Of a DNA stretch of 47,103 bases, positions 1 to 9,183 are shown piece by piece. This stretch comes from Moraxella sp. GTDB lineage: Bacteria > Pseudomonadota > Gammaproteobacteria > Pseudomonadales > Moraxellaceae. A program made the position numbers and the translations under genes. The stretch covers positions 1 through 47,103 of the forward strand of contig NZ_JAUNDY010000014.1 of the NCBI RefSeq assembly GCF_030525845.1. The letters are read 5' to 3'. The stretch's first letter is position 1. The number at the start of each line of letters is the position of its first letter. The notes below the pieces were generated by a model. That model was not told the DNA's origin. It was given only the letters and a program-made list of their open reading frames with translations, and made no database searches.

Positions 1-522
1 ATGGACGGCTGGACGGCTCGTCATTTGGGGCAAGCCTATGATAAAAATGGCGACTGGGCAAGGGGTGGCGTGGTTGATGAAAAGCTATTAAACGAATTGT
101 TAAAACACCCATTTTTAAGCCAATCCACCCCAAAATCCACAGGGAGAGAGGAGTTTAATTTAGACTGGTTGGACGGTGTTTTAACAAATTTTGACACCTC
201 CCCCCAAGATGTACAAGCCACCTTATGCGAATTTACCGCCTTAACCGCAGGGCGTGAAATTGCCAAATTTGCCAAAGCGGACAACGCTCTATATGTCTGT
301 GGCGGTGGGGCGTACAATGGCTATTTATTGGAACGCTTGCAAGTGCATTTACCCACTTGGCAAATCGCCGCCACCAACAGCGTAGGACTTGCCCCCACTT
401 GGGTGGAAAGCGTGTGTTTTGCGTGGCTGGCTCGCCAAACCATCTTGGGGCAACCTGCCAACCTGCCAAGCGTTACAGGGGCAGAAAAAGGCGTGGTGCT
501 GGGGGTGGTGTGTTTTGGGTAA
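1..522 (+). CDS. anmK: Anhydro-N-acetylmuramic acid kinase, C-terminal part (5' end outside window)
   Basis: AnmK phosphorylates 1,6-anhydro-N-acetylmuramic acid with ring opening to MurNAc-6-phosphate, a cytoplasmic step of cell-wall recycling. The visible 173 residues match the C-terminal half of the family: a region with the family's DxNG and VDE pattern near residues 15-27, then the sugar-kinase glycine-rich stretch CGGGAYNG (about 100-107) and the closing block SVGLAPTWVESVCFAWLA. The family is about 370 residues long, so roughly 200 residues lie upstream. The ATG at base 1 is an internal methionine, not a start. The gene converges on lptG with only a short gap and no clear terminator. 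Family call is confident; the start is not in view. Confidence 0.9.
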   Translation: MDGWTARHLGQAYDKNGDWARGGVVDEKLLNELLKHPFLSQSTPKSTGREEFNLDWLDGVLTNFDTSPQDVQATLCEFTALTAGREIAKFAKADNALYVCGGGAYNGYLLERLQVHLPTWQIAATNSVGLAPTWVESVCFAWLARQTILGQPANLPSVTGAEKGVVLGVVCFG

Positions 523-536
523 ATAAACACACGCCC

Positions 537-1607
537 TTAGGTGCATCTTTGTAATAAATAAAACCCAATCATGGCACTAATCACGATGGGTGATAATGCC
601 ATCAAAAACGGCGAAATCCCCATTGCGATTGCCACAAATCCTGATAAATCCGTCAAATAACTAAACAGCAATCCTGACAATAACGCCATCACGATTCTCA
701 CGCCAAGTCCCTGTGAGCGCAGAGAACCAAACACAAACGAAGATGCCACAAGCACCAAAGACAACACCGCAAAAGGAGAAAGTAGCTTTTGCCAAAAGGC
801 AACTTCATGACGCAACGAACGCTTACTCTGAGACTTCATCAGCTGACCATGAGCATACAGGTCGCTAAGTGATAAATCTTCTGCTTCTTTGGTTAATAAA
901 TGCACGTCCGTTGGAGCAATCGGCAATGACAACATGGCATAATCATCAAAAGAGCGTTGCACGCCTCGTCCGCCAATATCAAGCTGTGCCACCTCTGTCA
1001 GTTGCCAGCCCTCCCCCGCAAAGACACCGCTTTTGGCATGCGTTACCCCAACAAGATTGCTATCCACGTCCAAACGATAACGCTTGGTAACCCCCAACTT
1101 ACCCTCCGAGTCTGCATAGCTGATATAGACAACCTCCCGTCCCTTATCTGTATGATTGACCGACCAATATCCATTGACACTAAACAATCTTGTATCATCG
1201 AGGCGATTGACGATTTGGGAGGCTTTATCGTTGGTAACGGGCAAGATGAATTGATTTATGCCCAACGCAATCAGCACAAATAAAAACGCTGGCAACATCG
1301 CGTAGCTGATGATTCGATAAACGCTAACCCCGCCTGCTCGCATGACCACAAGCTCGCTATTACCCGCCAAAAGCCCAAGCCCAATAACCGCCCCCAATAA
1401 TGCCCCCGTAGGGATAAATTGCACCAAAAAATAAGGGGAGCGATACAAAATAAACATCAAAGCATCTTTGACCGTATAAGTCTCTGACAGGTTTTCAAGC
1501 TCAGACAAATAAGCAAAAACCATCTGCAAAAGCCATAAGCCTACCACCGCTCCCATCATGGCAAAAAAGGCAAAACGAATGACATAACGAGGCAGTATCC
1601 ATGTCAT
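537..1607 (-). CDS. lptG: LPS export ABC transporter permease LptG
   Basis: LptG is one of two inner-membrane permeases of the LptB2FG transporter, which extracts lipopolysaccharide (lipooligosaccharide in Moraxella) from the inner membrane and passes it to the Lpt bridge. The 356 residues show the family plan: three N-terminal membrane segments (about 9-34, 50-80, 98-122), a large periplasmic jellyroll-type region (about 123-270), and three C-terminal segments (about 277-298, 305-326, 332-353). The start overlaps the lptF stop by 4 bases (ATGA), so the two are translationally coupled as lptF-lptG. Length and layout are normal. LptF and LptG are distinguished here by gene order and the shorter C-terminal tail. 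Confidence 0.93.
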   Translation of the reverse strand: MTWILPRYVIRFAFFAMMGAVVGLWLLQMVFAYLSELENLSETYTVKDALMFILYRSPYFLVQFIPTGALLGAVIGLGLLAGNSELVVMRAGGVSVYRIISYAMLPAFLFVLIALGINQFILPVTNDKASQIVNRLDDTRLFSVNGYWSVNHTDKGREVVYISYADSEGKLGVTKRYRLDVDSNLVGVTHAKSGVFAGEGWQLTEVAQLDIGGRGVQRSFDDYAMLSLPIAPTDVHLLTKEAEDLSLSDLYAHGQLMKSQSKRSLRHEVAFWQKLLSPFAVLSLVLVASSFVFGSLRSQGLGVRIVMALLSGLLFSYLTDLSGFVAIAMGISPFLMALSPIVISAMIGFYLLQRCT

Positions 1608-2785
1608 GACTTATCCCCCTTAGTGCGTGTCAGGCGTGCTTTTGTCATGAGACGCTCGTGATAATTAAGATACACGGCAAATGCCACAAAAATCGCCACC
1701 GCCAAAGGATATACGGCAAGTCCCACCTTGCCCTTAGAAATCGTCTCTTTGAGGGATATTAAAATCAACACATTTGCTACAAACACAAAAATTGCAGGAA
1801 TGAGTTTTAACCATCTGCCCTGACGTGGTCTTGTGGTCGCAAGCGGTGTTGCCAGTAGCACAGCAATGACAATCAAAAACGGCAACGCAAATCGATAACC
1901 AAGCTCTGCACGCACTTGATTGATATTAAATGAAGCGGACATGGTCATACCATCATTTAATGCCAAAAGCTCACCTGTGGCGACACCTTCGATTTTTATG
2001 GGTCTGTCATTGCCCTGCTTGCCTGTCAGATGAATGCGATAACGCCCAAAACCAACTTGGCTATACTGCTGGCTTGTCGTATCAACCTCATAACGCCTAC
2101 CATCATGCAAATCAAGCACCACCGAGCCATCACTTGATGCTGTGGGTACTTGGGTGGCAAGCCTTGCAAAAATCACGGTGTCTTTATTAAAAATCGCTGT
2201 TTGATGGGTATCCGCCGACTCTTTTGATTGATGTCTTTGGGTGGTTGAGCTACCCATTTGAATAACAATCACGTCTTTTAAAAATTCACGCTCATCGCCC
2301 ACTTCGCCGACATACAAATGATAGTCGCCACTGCTGATAAATTCTTTGGTGCGAATCAAGTCAAAAACTTCTACCACCGACTGCTCTTGCCAAAGATTGG
2401 TCGCCTTTGCCACGCCCCATGGTTTAGCAATGATTGTGATAAATAGCTGAATAACAAAAATCACCACCACCAGTGGCACAAGCAGTCTTGATAATGCACC
2501 TCGACTGACCCCGCCTGCATTTAATACCGCCATTTCATGCTCGGCGTGCATTCGCCCAAAAACAAGCATCAGCCCAATAAAAAATGACAACGGTAAAATC
2601 AGCTCCAAAAAATACGGTAGGTTATAGCCGATGAGCGTCCAAAGCACGCCTGTATTTAGCCCGCCTTCGGCAGCAATCCCAAAATAACGAATCAATCGCC
2701 CACCAAGCAAAACAACCACCAAAAACCCCAATACAAGGGCGGTGGTCAGAGCAACTTGGCTTGTGATATAACGGCGAAGAATCAC
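1604..2785 (-). CDS. lptF: LPS export ABC transporter permease LptF
   Basis: LptF is the partner permease of LptG in the LptB2FG lipopolysaccharide exporter of the inner membrane. The 393-residue protein opens with the typical MILRRYITSQ amphipathic start, followed by N-terminal membrane segments (about 12-32, 48-75, 100-121), a periplasmic domain (about 122-290) and C-terminal segments (about 300-375). It is the first gene of the lptFG pair and is divergent from pepA; the 190-base gap between them must hold both promoters. lptF beside pepA is a common gammaproteobacterial arrangement. Nothing unusual is seen. Confidence 0.93.
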   Translation of the reverse strand: MILRRYITSQVALTTALVLGFLVVVLLGGRLIRYFGIAAEGGLNTGVLWTLIGYNLPYFLELILPLSFFIGLMLVFGRMHAEHEMAVLNAGGVSRGALSRLLVPLVVVIFVIQLFITIIAKPWGVAKATNLWQEQSVVEVFDLIRTKEFISSGDYHLYVGEVGDEREFLKDVIVIQMGSSTTQRHQSKESADTHQTAIFNKDTVIFARLATQVPTASSDGSVVLDLHDGRRYEVDTTSQQYSQVGFGRYRIHLTGKQGNDRPIKIEGVATGELLALNDGMTMSASFNINQVRAELGYRFALPFLIVIAVLLATPLATTRPRQGRWLKLIPAIFVFVANVLILISLKETISKGKVGLAVYPLAVAIFVAFAVYLNYHERLMTKARLTRTKGDKS

Positions 2786-2976
2786 GTTAAAAATACCGAT
2801 AAAATAAACCTCTTATTATAGCAAAATTTTAGGGTGTGTTGAACTTTTATATTACTCTTTGTCAGCCCATCAAGCCCATCAAAGATATTTTGTCAATTTT
2901 TGCATTCATTCCCCCATCACTTCACAAAAATATGCTACAATCTGAAACGGTTCGTATTTATAATTAGGAGCTTAAT

Positions 2977-4476
2977 ATGTCAAAATCTACCCTCGATTTT
3001 AACGTCTTAGATGAATTTACCCCCCAAAAATCCAAAGCCACTCCCCACATCGTGCTGTTTGCCGATAATCACGGCAAAGTGTTGGGAGATGCCCTACCCA
3101 TCATCTCGCCAGAGCTAGAACGAGCCACCGCTCTAATTAAGGCAAGCGGATTTAAGGGCGAAGCTGGCGAGTGCGTGAGCGATTTTGGACTAAACGGAGG
3201 CGGTACACTTAGCGTGATTGGCACAGGCGTACCAAATAAGCTTTCAAACCAACTTCCAAAACTTGCCAAAACCACCTTTAACACCATCAAAAACAGCAAA
3301 ACTGCGGTTGTGATTTTAGGTGATGTGCTTTGTCAGCGACAGTTTGAACAATTTGTACGTGCCATGCTCCACGCTGAGTATCGTTTTGAGACTTATAAAT
3401 CCAAAAAATCCGACAAACTCCCCCTAAGCACCATCACATTTATCAGCAACAAAGACAGTCAAAGCGATTACCAAAACGCCCTCGCCATCGCCATCGCTAC
3501 TGCCATCGGTCAGAGCCTAACTCGTGATGTCGCCAATGACGCTCCCAACATCATGACCCCAAGCCACCTTGCCAAAGTCGCCCAAAAACTAGGCAAAGAT
3601 TATAAAGATGTTGTTAATGTCAATGTCTTAGGCGAAAAAGAGATGGGTAAATTAGGCATGGGCTGTTTCTTGGCGGTGTCTGCTGGCTCAAACAACGAAG
3701 GCAAACTTGCTGTCATCGAATACTACGGCAAATCGGACAAGAAAAAAGGCAAACTAAAAGACCCCATCGCATTGGTTGGCAAGGGGATTACTTTTGATAC
3801 AGGGGGCATTTCTCTAAAACCTGCCGCTGGCATGGAAGAGATGAAATATGACATGGGGGGTGCAGCCGCCATGCTAGGCACGATTAAGGCTGTCTGCGAG
3901 GCAAAATTACCCATTGACATCGTGGTGGTACTCGCCTGTGCTGAAAACATGCCATCTGGCACAGCAACTCGCCCATCAGACATCGTTACCGCCATGAACG
4001 GTATGAGCGTTGAAATCCTAAACACCGATGCCGAAGGTCGCCTCGTTCTATGCGATGCTCTGTGCTATGTCCAAGAAACCTACAAGCCACGCACCATCAT
4101 CGATGCTGCCACGCTCACAGGTGCTTGTGTGATTGCATTAGGCTCTGTTCGCTCTGGCTTATATACCAACGATGAAGATACGTTATTTGCCCTAGAAGAT
4201 GCAGGCGAGTACACAAATGACCTCGTATGGCAAATGCCCCTAGACGATGCCTATGATGACCAGCTCAAATCCACCTTTGCAGATGTCCAAAACATCGGTG
4301 GGCGTGAGGGAGGATCTATCACAGCAGCATGCTTCTTAAAACGCTTCATCAAAGAGGGGCAAGCATGGGCTCATCTTGACATCGCAGGTACTGCGTGGGT
4401 AAGCGGTGGCGAAAACAAAGGGGCAACAGGTCGTCCTGTACCGATGCTTGTGCGTTATTTAGCCAATCAAGCTTAA
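2977..4476 (+). CDS. pepA: Leucyl aminopeptidase (M17, cytosol aminopeptidase)
   Basis: PepA is a two-metal cytosolic aminopeptidase that removes N-terminal residues from peptides; in E. coli it also binds DNA at cer sites and at carAB. The 499-residue length is normal. The M17 catalytic C-terminal domain is intact: GKGITFDTGG with metal and catalytic residues K269 and D274, a second metal-site block near 290-300 (MKYDMGG), and the signature NTDAEGR at about 349-355. A good AGGAG ribosome site lies just before the ATG. The gene is followed by a clear intrinsic terminator, so it appears to be transcribed alone. Confident call. Confidence 0.95.
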   Translation: MSKSTLDFNVLDEFTPQKSKATPHIVLFADNHGKVLGDALPIISPELERATALIKASGFKGEAGECVSDFGLNGGGTLSVIGTGVPNKLSNQLPKLAKTTFNTIKNSKTAVVILGDVLCQRQFEQFVRAMLHAEYRFETYKSKKSDKLPLSTITFISNKDSQSDYQNALAIAIATAIGQSLTRDVANDAPNIMTPSHLAKVAQKLGKDYKDVVNVNVLGEKEMGKLGMGCFLAVSAGSNNEGKLAVIEYYGKSDKKKGKLKDPIALVGKGITFDTGGISLKPAAGMEEMKYDMGGAAAMLGTIKAVCEAKLPIDIVVVLACAENMPSGTATRPSDIVTAMNGMSVEILNTDAEGRLVLCDALCYVQETYKPRTIIDAATLTGACVIALGSVRSGLYTNDEDTLFALEDAGEYTNDLVWQMPLDDAYDDQLKSTFADVQNIGGREGGSITAACFLKRFIKEGQAWAHLDIAGTAWVSGGENKGATGRPVPMLVRYLANQA

Positions 4477-4491
4477 ATATTTAAAGCACCC

Positions 4492-4520
4492 AACGACCAT
4501 TCCATGAGTGGTCGTTTTTA
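4492..4520 (+). terminator. Intrinsic terminator after pepA
   Basis: Arms AACGACCA (4492-4499) and TGGTCGTT (4509-4516) pair perfectly around a 9-base loop and run into a T tract. Position directly after the pepA stop supports a rho-independent terminator. Confidence 0.8.
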
Positions 4521-4632
4521 TTTAGATGACATTTGTACATGAAAATTGTTCACACTTTTTGTACAAAAAATGGTATAGTTATCGTATTTTGTGAATTGTG
4601 TTATTTTATTGTTTTGTTTTGAGGATTTTGAT

Positions 4633-5847
4633 ATGCGTAAACTGGTTGAGGCGTACATGCGTGTAGGACTTGTACCATTGATTGTTATTGCTTTGGTACT
4701 TGGAGCGATTATCGGTCAGACCAATGCCAGCTTGGGGTTATCTTTGGGGGTGCTTGGCAATGTGTTCGTTGGTGCGTTAAAGGCGGTTGCCCCTATTTTG
4801 GTATTTGTGTTGGTACTATCGGCAGTTTCAGGCTTTAAAGGCGGTAATGACGCCAGAATCAAGCCTGTCATGCTTCTTTATGTGGCAGGAACATTTACCG
4901 CCGCACTGACCGCCGTGCTGGCAAGTTTCGCTTTTCCTACTGAACTGGTTGGATTAGCCGACATGACTGCCGTTGAGCAGTCTGCCCCACAGTCGTTGCG
5001 TGAAGTCCTAAAAAATCTACTCATGAACCTAGTCGCCAACCCTGTTACCGCTCTAAGCAGTGGCAACTATCTAGGCATCTTGACATGGTCAATCCTGATC
5101 GGTCTAGGCTTACGCCATGCCTCAGAAACCACCAAAACAGTCGTACATGACGTGTCGGTCGCTGTCTCTGCGGTGGTTAAGTGGATTGTCGCCATCGCTC
5201 CTTTTGGTATTTTGGGGTTGGTATCATCTACCGTTGCCGAAACAGGATTTGAGGCGTTAGCAAGTTATGGTCGTCTGCTTGGGGTGCTGGTGGGCGCGAT
5301 GGCATTTATTGCTTTTGTGGTAAATCCGCTCATCGTCTTTATCAAGACTCGCAAAAACCCCTATCCGCTCGTCATTGCTTGCCTAAAAGAATCAGGCGTA
5401 ACGGCGTTTTTTACCCGCTCATCAGCCGCCAATATCCCCGTAAACATGAACCTTGCCAGAAAACTGGGACTCAACGAAGATACTTATTCACTAACCATTC
5501 CTCTTGGGGCAACCATCAACATGGCAGGGGCAGCCATCACCATTAACATCTTGACGCTTGCCGCTGCTCATACATTAGGCATTGAGGTTGGTTTCTTTCA
5601 AGCCTTACTACTTGCTATTGTTGGCTCGGTCAGTGCTTGCGGTGCCTCAGGCGTAGCAGGTGGTTCATTGCTACTCATTCCGCTAGCATGTAGCTTATTT
5701 AATATCCCAAATGATGTCGCCATGCAGGTGGTTGCCATTGGCTTTATCATTGGCGTGGTACAAGACTCAGCAGAGACAGCACTCAACTCGTCAACAGACG
5801 TGCTATTTACCGCTGCTGCCGACCCTAAATACGCCCACAAGGGTTAA
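4633..5847 (+). CDS. sstT: Serine/threonine:sodium symporter SstT (DAACS family)
   Basis: SstT imports serine and threonine with sodium across the inner membrane. It belongs to the dicarboxylate/amino acid:cation symporter family. The 404-residue protein has about eight hydrophobic segments plus the two family hairpin regions: the serine-rich FFTRSSAAN block near residue 257 and the NMAGA motif at about 296-300. I chose the ATG at 4633 because the conserved start [15 protein letters not shown] begins there and a GAGG site lies 8 bases upstream. The upstream in-frame start at 4591 would add 14 poorly conserved residues. The gene stands alone between two terminators. Confidence 0.92.
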   Translation: MRKLVEAYMRVGLVPLIVIALVLGAIIGQTNASLGLSLGVLGNVFVGALKAVAPILVFVLVLSAVSGFKGGNDARIKPVMLLYVAGTFTAALTAVLASFAFPTELVGLADMTAVEQSAPQSLREVLKNLLMNLVANPVTALSSGNYLGILTWSILIGLGLRHASETTKTVVHDVSVAVSAVVKWIVAIAPFGILGLVSSTVAETGFEALASYGRLLGVLVGAMAFIAFVVNPLIVFIKTRKNPYPLVIACLKESGVTAFFTRSSAANIPVNMNLARKLGLNEDTYSLTIPLGATINMAGAAITINILTLAAAHTLGIEVGFFQALLLAIVGSVSACGASGVAGGSLLLIPLACSLFNIPNDVAMQVVAIGFIIGVVQDSAETALNSSTDVLFTAAADPKYAHKG

Positions 5848-5860
5848 TTTGGACAGATTC

Positions 5861-5884
5861 AAGGGGCGTGCGATACGCCCTTTT
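5861..5884 (+). terminator. Intrinsic terminator after sstT
   Basis: Arms AAGGGGCGT (5861-5869) and ACGCCCTTT (5875-5883) form a 9-pair stem with one G-T pair and a 5-base loop. The stem grades into a T run just after sstT. Confidence 0.8.
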
Positions 5885-5911
5885 GGTGGATTTAATATTT
5901 AAGGATAATTT

Positions 5912-6334
5912 ATGAAAAACCTCTCCATCGCCCTACTCATGGCGTTTACGCTTATCGGTTGTGCCAGCAAGCCTGCTACTGAGCAAGTCATACCATCACT
6001 ACTGATTAACCCCAATACCCAAAAATCCGACCAGCCCCTCTCCCCTGATGCCTATGTGGATGGCGTGGGCATGCTCCATTTTAAGGAATATCACACCAAA
6101 ATCTCCCACCAAGACAGATGGTATCTGCTAGATAGTTATGTTATCCCCTTAGAGCAACCTTTTTATGTTCATGTACGCACTACTGATGACACTCCCATCA
6201 TGAGGGAGACAGCAGTAAGCATTGCAATGGACTACATCACACCCAGAGGTTGCACCGAACCTCCAATTCGCCGCCCAGAACTCGACAAAACCACGAGCGA
6301 TCTAAGCGAATGGATTATTGGCGTGGCATGCTAA
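5912..6334 (+). CDS. Predicted lipoprotein of unknown function
   Basis: The 140-residue product opens with a lipoprotein signal: MKN, a hydrophobic core, then the lipobox LIGC, with Cys17 the likely lipidated residue. The mature part is small and soluble-looking, with two further cysteines (about 114 and the last residue, 140) that could form a disulfide in the periplasm. I do not recognise the family. The start is supported by AAGGA upstream. It lies between the sstT terminator and a bidirectional terminator shared with yggX, so it is a one-gene unit. It is probably anchored in the outer membrane, because no Asp follows the lipid Cys. Confidence 0.75.
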   Translation: MKNLSIALLMAFTLIGCASKPATEQVIPSLLINPNTQKSDQPLSPDAYVDGVGMLHFKEYHTKISHQDRWYLLDSYVIPLEQPFYVHVRTTDDTPIMRETAVSIAMDYITPRGCTEPPIRRPELDKTTSDLSEWIIGVAC

Positions 6335-6341
6335 AACCAAA

Positions 6342-6366
6342 AAATCGGACATTTACTGTCCGATTT
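6342..6366. terminator. Bidirectional terminator between lipoprotein gene and yggX
   Basis: A perfect 10-base inverted repeat, AAATCGGACA (6342-6351) and TGTCCGATTT (6357-6366), has a 5-base loop and A/T-rich flanks on both sides. It sits between two converging genes, so it can serve both. Confidence 0.8.
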
Positions 6367-6371
6367 CTATT

Positions 6372-6662
6372 TTAGGCTTTGGGTTTAAAACCTGCTGGGC
6401 GTTCGTAGTCGCCATTATCCAAAAATAACTCTCGCTGTTCGGCGATGTATTTTTTTGCCTCTTTATCCACCATACTCAGATGCTTTTCGTTAATGAGCAT
6501 GGTTTGTAGTTCAAGCCATTCATCCCATGCTTTTTTTGAGACGGTGTTAAAGATTTCTTCGCCTTTGGCATTGGGAAAGGGCGGAGCGGGTAATTTTGGT
6601 AGGTTTTCTTGGTATTTACGACAAAATACAAGGTTGGCTTTGGGGTTAAAAACTTCGGTCAT
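6372..6662 (-). CDS. yggX: Probable Fe(2+)-trafficking protein YggX
   Basis: YggX is a small cytosolic protein that protects Fe-S clusters from oxidation and is linked to iron handling. The 96 residues align well with the family: [13 protein letters not shown] with the single conserved Cys at 14, then PPFPN and a [11 protein letters not shown] helix, ending in the usual [10 protein letters not shown] pattern. In many genomes yggX follows mutY. Here it follows a VapC toxin gene 11 bases upstream on the same strand, so it may be carried on the argH-antitoxin-toxin transcript. Confident family call. Confidence 0.93.
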   Translation of the reverse strand: MTEVFNPKANLVFCRKYQENLPKLPAPPFPNAKGEEIFNTVSKKAWDEWLELQTMLINEKHLSMVDKEAKKYIAEQRELFLDNGDYERPAGFKPKA

Positions 6663-6673
6663 AAGCTTGCCTT

Positions 6674-7075
6674 TTAGTTAATCAGTTTATGGTGTAATTC
6701 TTGATATAAAGGAAATTTGGTTTCCACACTCGCCAAATAGCAGCCATGAATTAACGCGGTGGCGATGATGAGTCTGTCGGCAGGGTCTTTGTGATGTTCG
6801 GACAATTCAACCGACAAACTGGCAATTTCTGGCATGATGTTTAAAAATTCAATGTCAGTTAATTGCCGAACGCGTGCTATCCAAGTGGCATAATCAAGCC
6901 CATTTGGCAAAATAATCCTGTTATGACGAACAAGCCAATTGATTTCAAAACACGAAATTGCCGAAACGCATATTTTATCATAAGTTGCAATGGCTTGTTT
7001 TATCTTATCGGAAAGCAAATTAGGTTCATTGGTATACCACAATAAAATATGCGTATCCAATAAAAGCATTTTCAC
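6674..7075 (-). CDS. VapC-like PIN-domain toxin
   Basis: PIN-domain ribonucleases of the VapC type cut RNA, often initiator tRNA or rRNA, and are held in check by a cognate antitoxin. The 133-residue protein keeps the acidic metal-binding set: D7 in [11 protein letters not shown]44 in SCFEIN, D97 and D100 in DPADRLI, and E118 in place of the usual fourth Asp. The DTHxLLW start is typical of the subgroup close to MtVapC and Synechocystis PIN toxins. It overlaps the upstream small gene by 4 bases, the usual antitoxin-toxin coupling. The module sits between argH and yggX, an insertion into an otherwise housekeeping stretch. Confidence 0.85.
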   Translation of the reverse strand: MKMLLLDTHILLWYTNEPNLLSDKIKQAIATYDKICVSAISCFEINWLVRHNRIILPNGLDYATWIARVRQLTDIEFLNIMPEIASLSVELSEHHKDPADRLIIATALIHGCYLASVETKFPLYQELHHKLIN

Positions 7076-7380
7076 TTAAAATATCCCCATTCTTGCCAGC
7101 TTTCGGACATATCAAAAATATCGCCCACAATTTGCATTTGCCCTTGCAATTCTTTTGGGGGAGTGCGTTTGGGTTTTAAATTAGTAATATCACCTGTATC
7201 CATAATATCGCCATTTTCTTGCCCAAGCCCCTTTAAAGATGCTGGGATTTGGTGTTTTGGCTTGGGAATGTCTTGGTTTTGTTTTGGTAAAATCAAGACA
7301 TCGACATCGGACACATCGGGCGGTGCGTCTATCCAATGGATTTGATTGCCTGTGATTTTGGCTTGGTATGCAACAAGCAT
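7072..7380 (-). CDS. Putative antitoxin partner of the VapC-like toxin
   Basis: This 102-residue protein begins one base after the argH stop codon and ends in a 4-base overlap with the PIN toxin start. The N-terminal 35 residues look like a small beta-rich fold (MLVAYQAKITGNQIHWID). The middle is Pro/Lys/Gln-rich and probably disordered. The C-terminal end, ELQGQMQIVGDIFDMSESW, resembles the toxin-wrapping tail of PIN-partner antitoxins, which often carry a GDI motif followed by acidic and Trp residues. I do not see a clear ribbon-helix-helix or AbrB DNA-binding domain. The antitoxin role is inferred from position and the tail. Confidence 0.65.
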   Translation of the reverse strand: MLVAYQAKITGNQIHWIDAPPDVSDVDVLILPKQNQDIPKPKHQIPASLKGLGQENGDIMDTGDITNLKPKRTPPKELQGQMQIVGDIFDMSESWQEWGYFK

Positions 7381-7381
7381 A

Positions 7382-8770
7382 TTATCCCTCTATTCTTTCC
7401 CACCCTTTGGTAATCGCCAATTTCACCGCCTGTGGGGCTGTTCCACCAATATGGTTACGAGCATTAAGCGAACCTTCCAGCGTTAGGCAGTCAAACACAT
7501 CATCGCCAATCAAGTCGCTAAATTGTCGCAGTTCGTCCAATGACAATTCCGCCAAATCCACGCCTTTTGCCACGCCAAGAGACACCGCCTTACCCACGAC
7601 TTCGTGAGCATCACGAAACGGCAAGCCTTTTTTGACCAAATAATCCGCCAAATCGGTAGCGGTGGCATAGCCTTTTAGGGTGGCTTGTCGCATATTTTCC
7701 TTGTTGGGGACAAGGTTGGGCAGCATATCGGCAAAGGCAAGGAGCGAACCTGTCAGCGTATCCACAATATCAAAAAGTGGCTCTTTATCTTCTTGGTTGT
7801 CTTTGTTGTAAGCAAGCGGTTGATTTTTCATCAAGGTTAAAAGCGTGGTTAAATCGCCAAACACCCTTGATGCCTTACCCCGCACAAGCTCAGGTACATC
7901 AGGGTTTTTCTTTTGGGGCATAATCGATGAACCTGTACAAAAGCGGTCAGGTACTTGTACAAAGCCAAATTGAGCCGACATCCATAGGATAATCTCTTCG
8001 CTCATACGAGATAGGTGCATCATTAAAATACTGGCATTGCCGGCAAATTCAATGGCAAAATCACGGTCAGAAACTGCGTCCAATGAGTTTTGGCAAATGC
8101 CTTCAAAGCCAAGCAATTTGGCGGTAATGGTGCGGTCAATCGGATAAGTTGTCCCCGCTAACGCTGCCGAGCCAAGTGGCATTTGGTTAATGCGTTTACG
8201 AGTGTCCGTCAATCGCTCGCTATCACGAATGAGCATTTCAAACCACGCCATCAAATGATGAGCGAACGAAATGGGCTGGGCGGTCTGCAAATGGGTAAAG
8301 CCCGGCATAATGGTGTCAGTGTGTTTTTCTGCCAAATCCAAAAGCCCACTTTGCAGGCGTTTTAATAGTGCCAAAATGTTGTCGGTTTCGTCTCGTAACC
8401 ATAGGCGAATGTCGGTCGCTACTTGGTCGTTACGACTTCTGCCCGTATGGAGCTTTTTGCCAACATCGCCAATCAGGGCGGTCAGACGGCTCTCGACATT
8501 CATATGCACATCTTCAAGCTCGACTTTCCACACGAACGCACCGCTTTCAATCTCGGCTTTGACTTGATTAAGTCCGTCAATGATTTTTTGACTTTCGTCT
8601 TTTGTGATAACCCCACACTCGCCAAGCATTGTGGCGTGGGCGATGGAGCCTTGTATGTCTTGGTTTGCCATGCGTTTGTCAAAATTCACGGATGCGGTAA
8701 ATTCGGCAACAAATTTGTCGGTGGCTTCGGAAAAGCGTCCGCCCCACATTGATGATGTTTGGTTTGTCAT
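7382..8770 (-). CDS. argH: Argininosuccinate lyase
   Basis: ArgH splits argininosuccinate to arginine and fumarate, the last step of arginine synthesis. The 462-residue enzyme has the fumarase/aspartase superfamily signature [12 protein letters not shown], which carries the catalytic serine loop, together with HTGRSRNDQ and a [10 protein letters not shown] block with the catalytic His. I chose the ATG at 8770, giving [20 protein letters not shown], because the family begins close to the MWGGRF motif. A longer frame to 8833 adds 21 hydrophobic residues with no family match. argH lies back to back with the algR-like gene, as in Pseudomonas, where fimS/algZ sits between them. Confidence 0.95.
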   Translation of the reverse strand: MTNQTSSMWGGRFSEATDKFVAEFTASVNFDKRMANQDIQGSIAHATMLGECGVITKDESQKIIDGLNQVKAEIESGAFVWKVELEDVHMNVESRLTALIGDVGKKLHTGRSRNDQVATDIRLWLRDETDNILALLKRLQSGLLDLAEKHTDTIMPGFTHLQTAQPISFAHHLMAWFEMLIRDSERLTDTRKRINQMPLGSAALAGTTYPIDRTITAKLLGFEGICQNSLDAVSDRDFAIEFAGNASILMMHLSRMSEEIILWMSAQFGFVQVPDRFCTGSSIMPQKKNPDVPELVRGKASRVFGDLTTLLTLMKNQPLAYNKDNQEDKEPLFDIVDTLTGSLLAFADMLPNLVPNKENMRQATLKGYATATDLADYLVKKGLPFRDAHEVVGKAVSLGVAKGVDLAELSLDELRQFSDLIGDDVFDCLTLEGSLNARNHIGGTAPQAVKLAITKGWERIEG

Positions 8771-8956
8771 AAAATAACTCGAAAATAAACAAAAAATTAC
8801 GCTTATCTTAACAACGAACACCGCAGAGTACAAGAAGTTTTGAGAAAAGATAGCAAAAATAAGGATAATTTTTTAGAAAATCTGATATATTTTTGTGAAT
8901 TTATTAAAATTATTGTAGTAATTGTACAAAAATTAGCCAATATTGAAAAACAACTG

Positions 8957-8984
8957 TTGTCTTTTCGTGTATAAATGTTATAAT
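8957..8984 (+). promoter_or_regulatory. Possible sigma-70 promoter for the algR-like gene
   Basis: TTGTCT (8957-8962), a 16-base spacer and a perfect TATAAT (8979-8984) fit a sigma-70 promoter on the plus strand. If it is used, the transcript has a leader of almost 200 bases that includes the poly-C/poly-T tract. Confidence 0.45.
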
Positions 8985-9123
8985 ACTAAAGGATAGCAAT
9001 TTTTATGCCATTCTCACTTCAAACCATTCAATCCATCATAAAAATACCTCATTTCATCTATTTTTTGATGTAGATATTCTTCGGCTGATAAATTGTGTGA
9101 ATTTAGGGTGCCAGTCAGTGTCG

Positions 9124-9145
9124 CCCCCCCCCCCCCTTTTTTTTT
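9124..9145 (+). repeat. Homopolymer tract C13 followed by T9
   Basis: Thirteen C residues (9124-9136) are followed at once by nine T residues (9137-9145), ending 38 bases before the algR-like start codon. Such tracts are prone to slipped-strand change during replication. Here the tract is outside coding sequence, so any effect would be on transcription or on leader folding. Confidence 0.9.
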
Positions 9146-9183
9146 GATTTAGGGGATTTCATTGAATTATCAAGGAAATACTG

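Larger units (their letters stand above)
8771..9183. other. Gene-poor argH/algR-like intergenic region
   Basis: About 410 bases between the divergent argH and algR-like genes hold no convincing gene. What is visible: very A/T-rich sequence from 8850 to 9070, one promoter candidate at 8957-8984, and a C13T9 tract at 9124-9145. In Pseudomonas this is where the fimS/algZ sensor kinase gene lies. No remnant of it can be read here in any frame. Confidence 0.7.

Noticed and set aside
4549-4579. sstT promoter with TATAGT at 4574-4579
   Set aside because: The -10 element is fair but the only -35-like TTCACA is 19 bases away; too weak to annotate.
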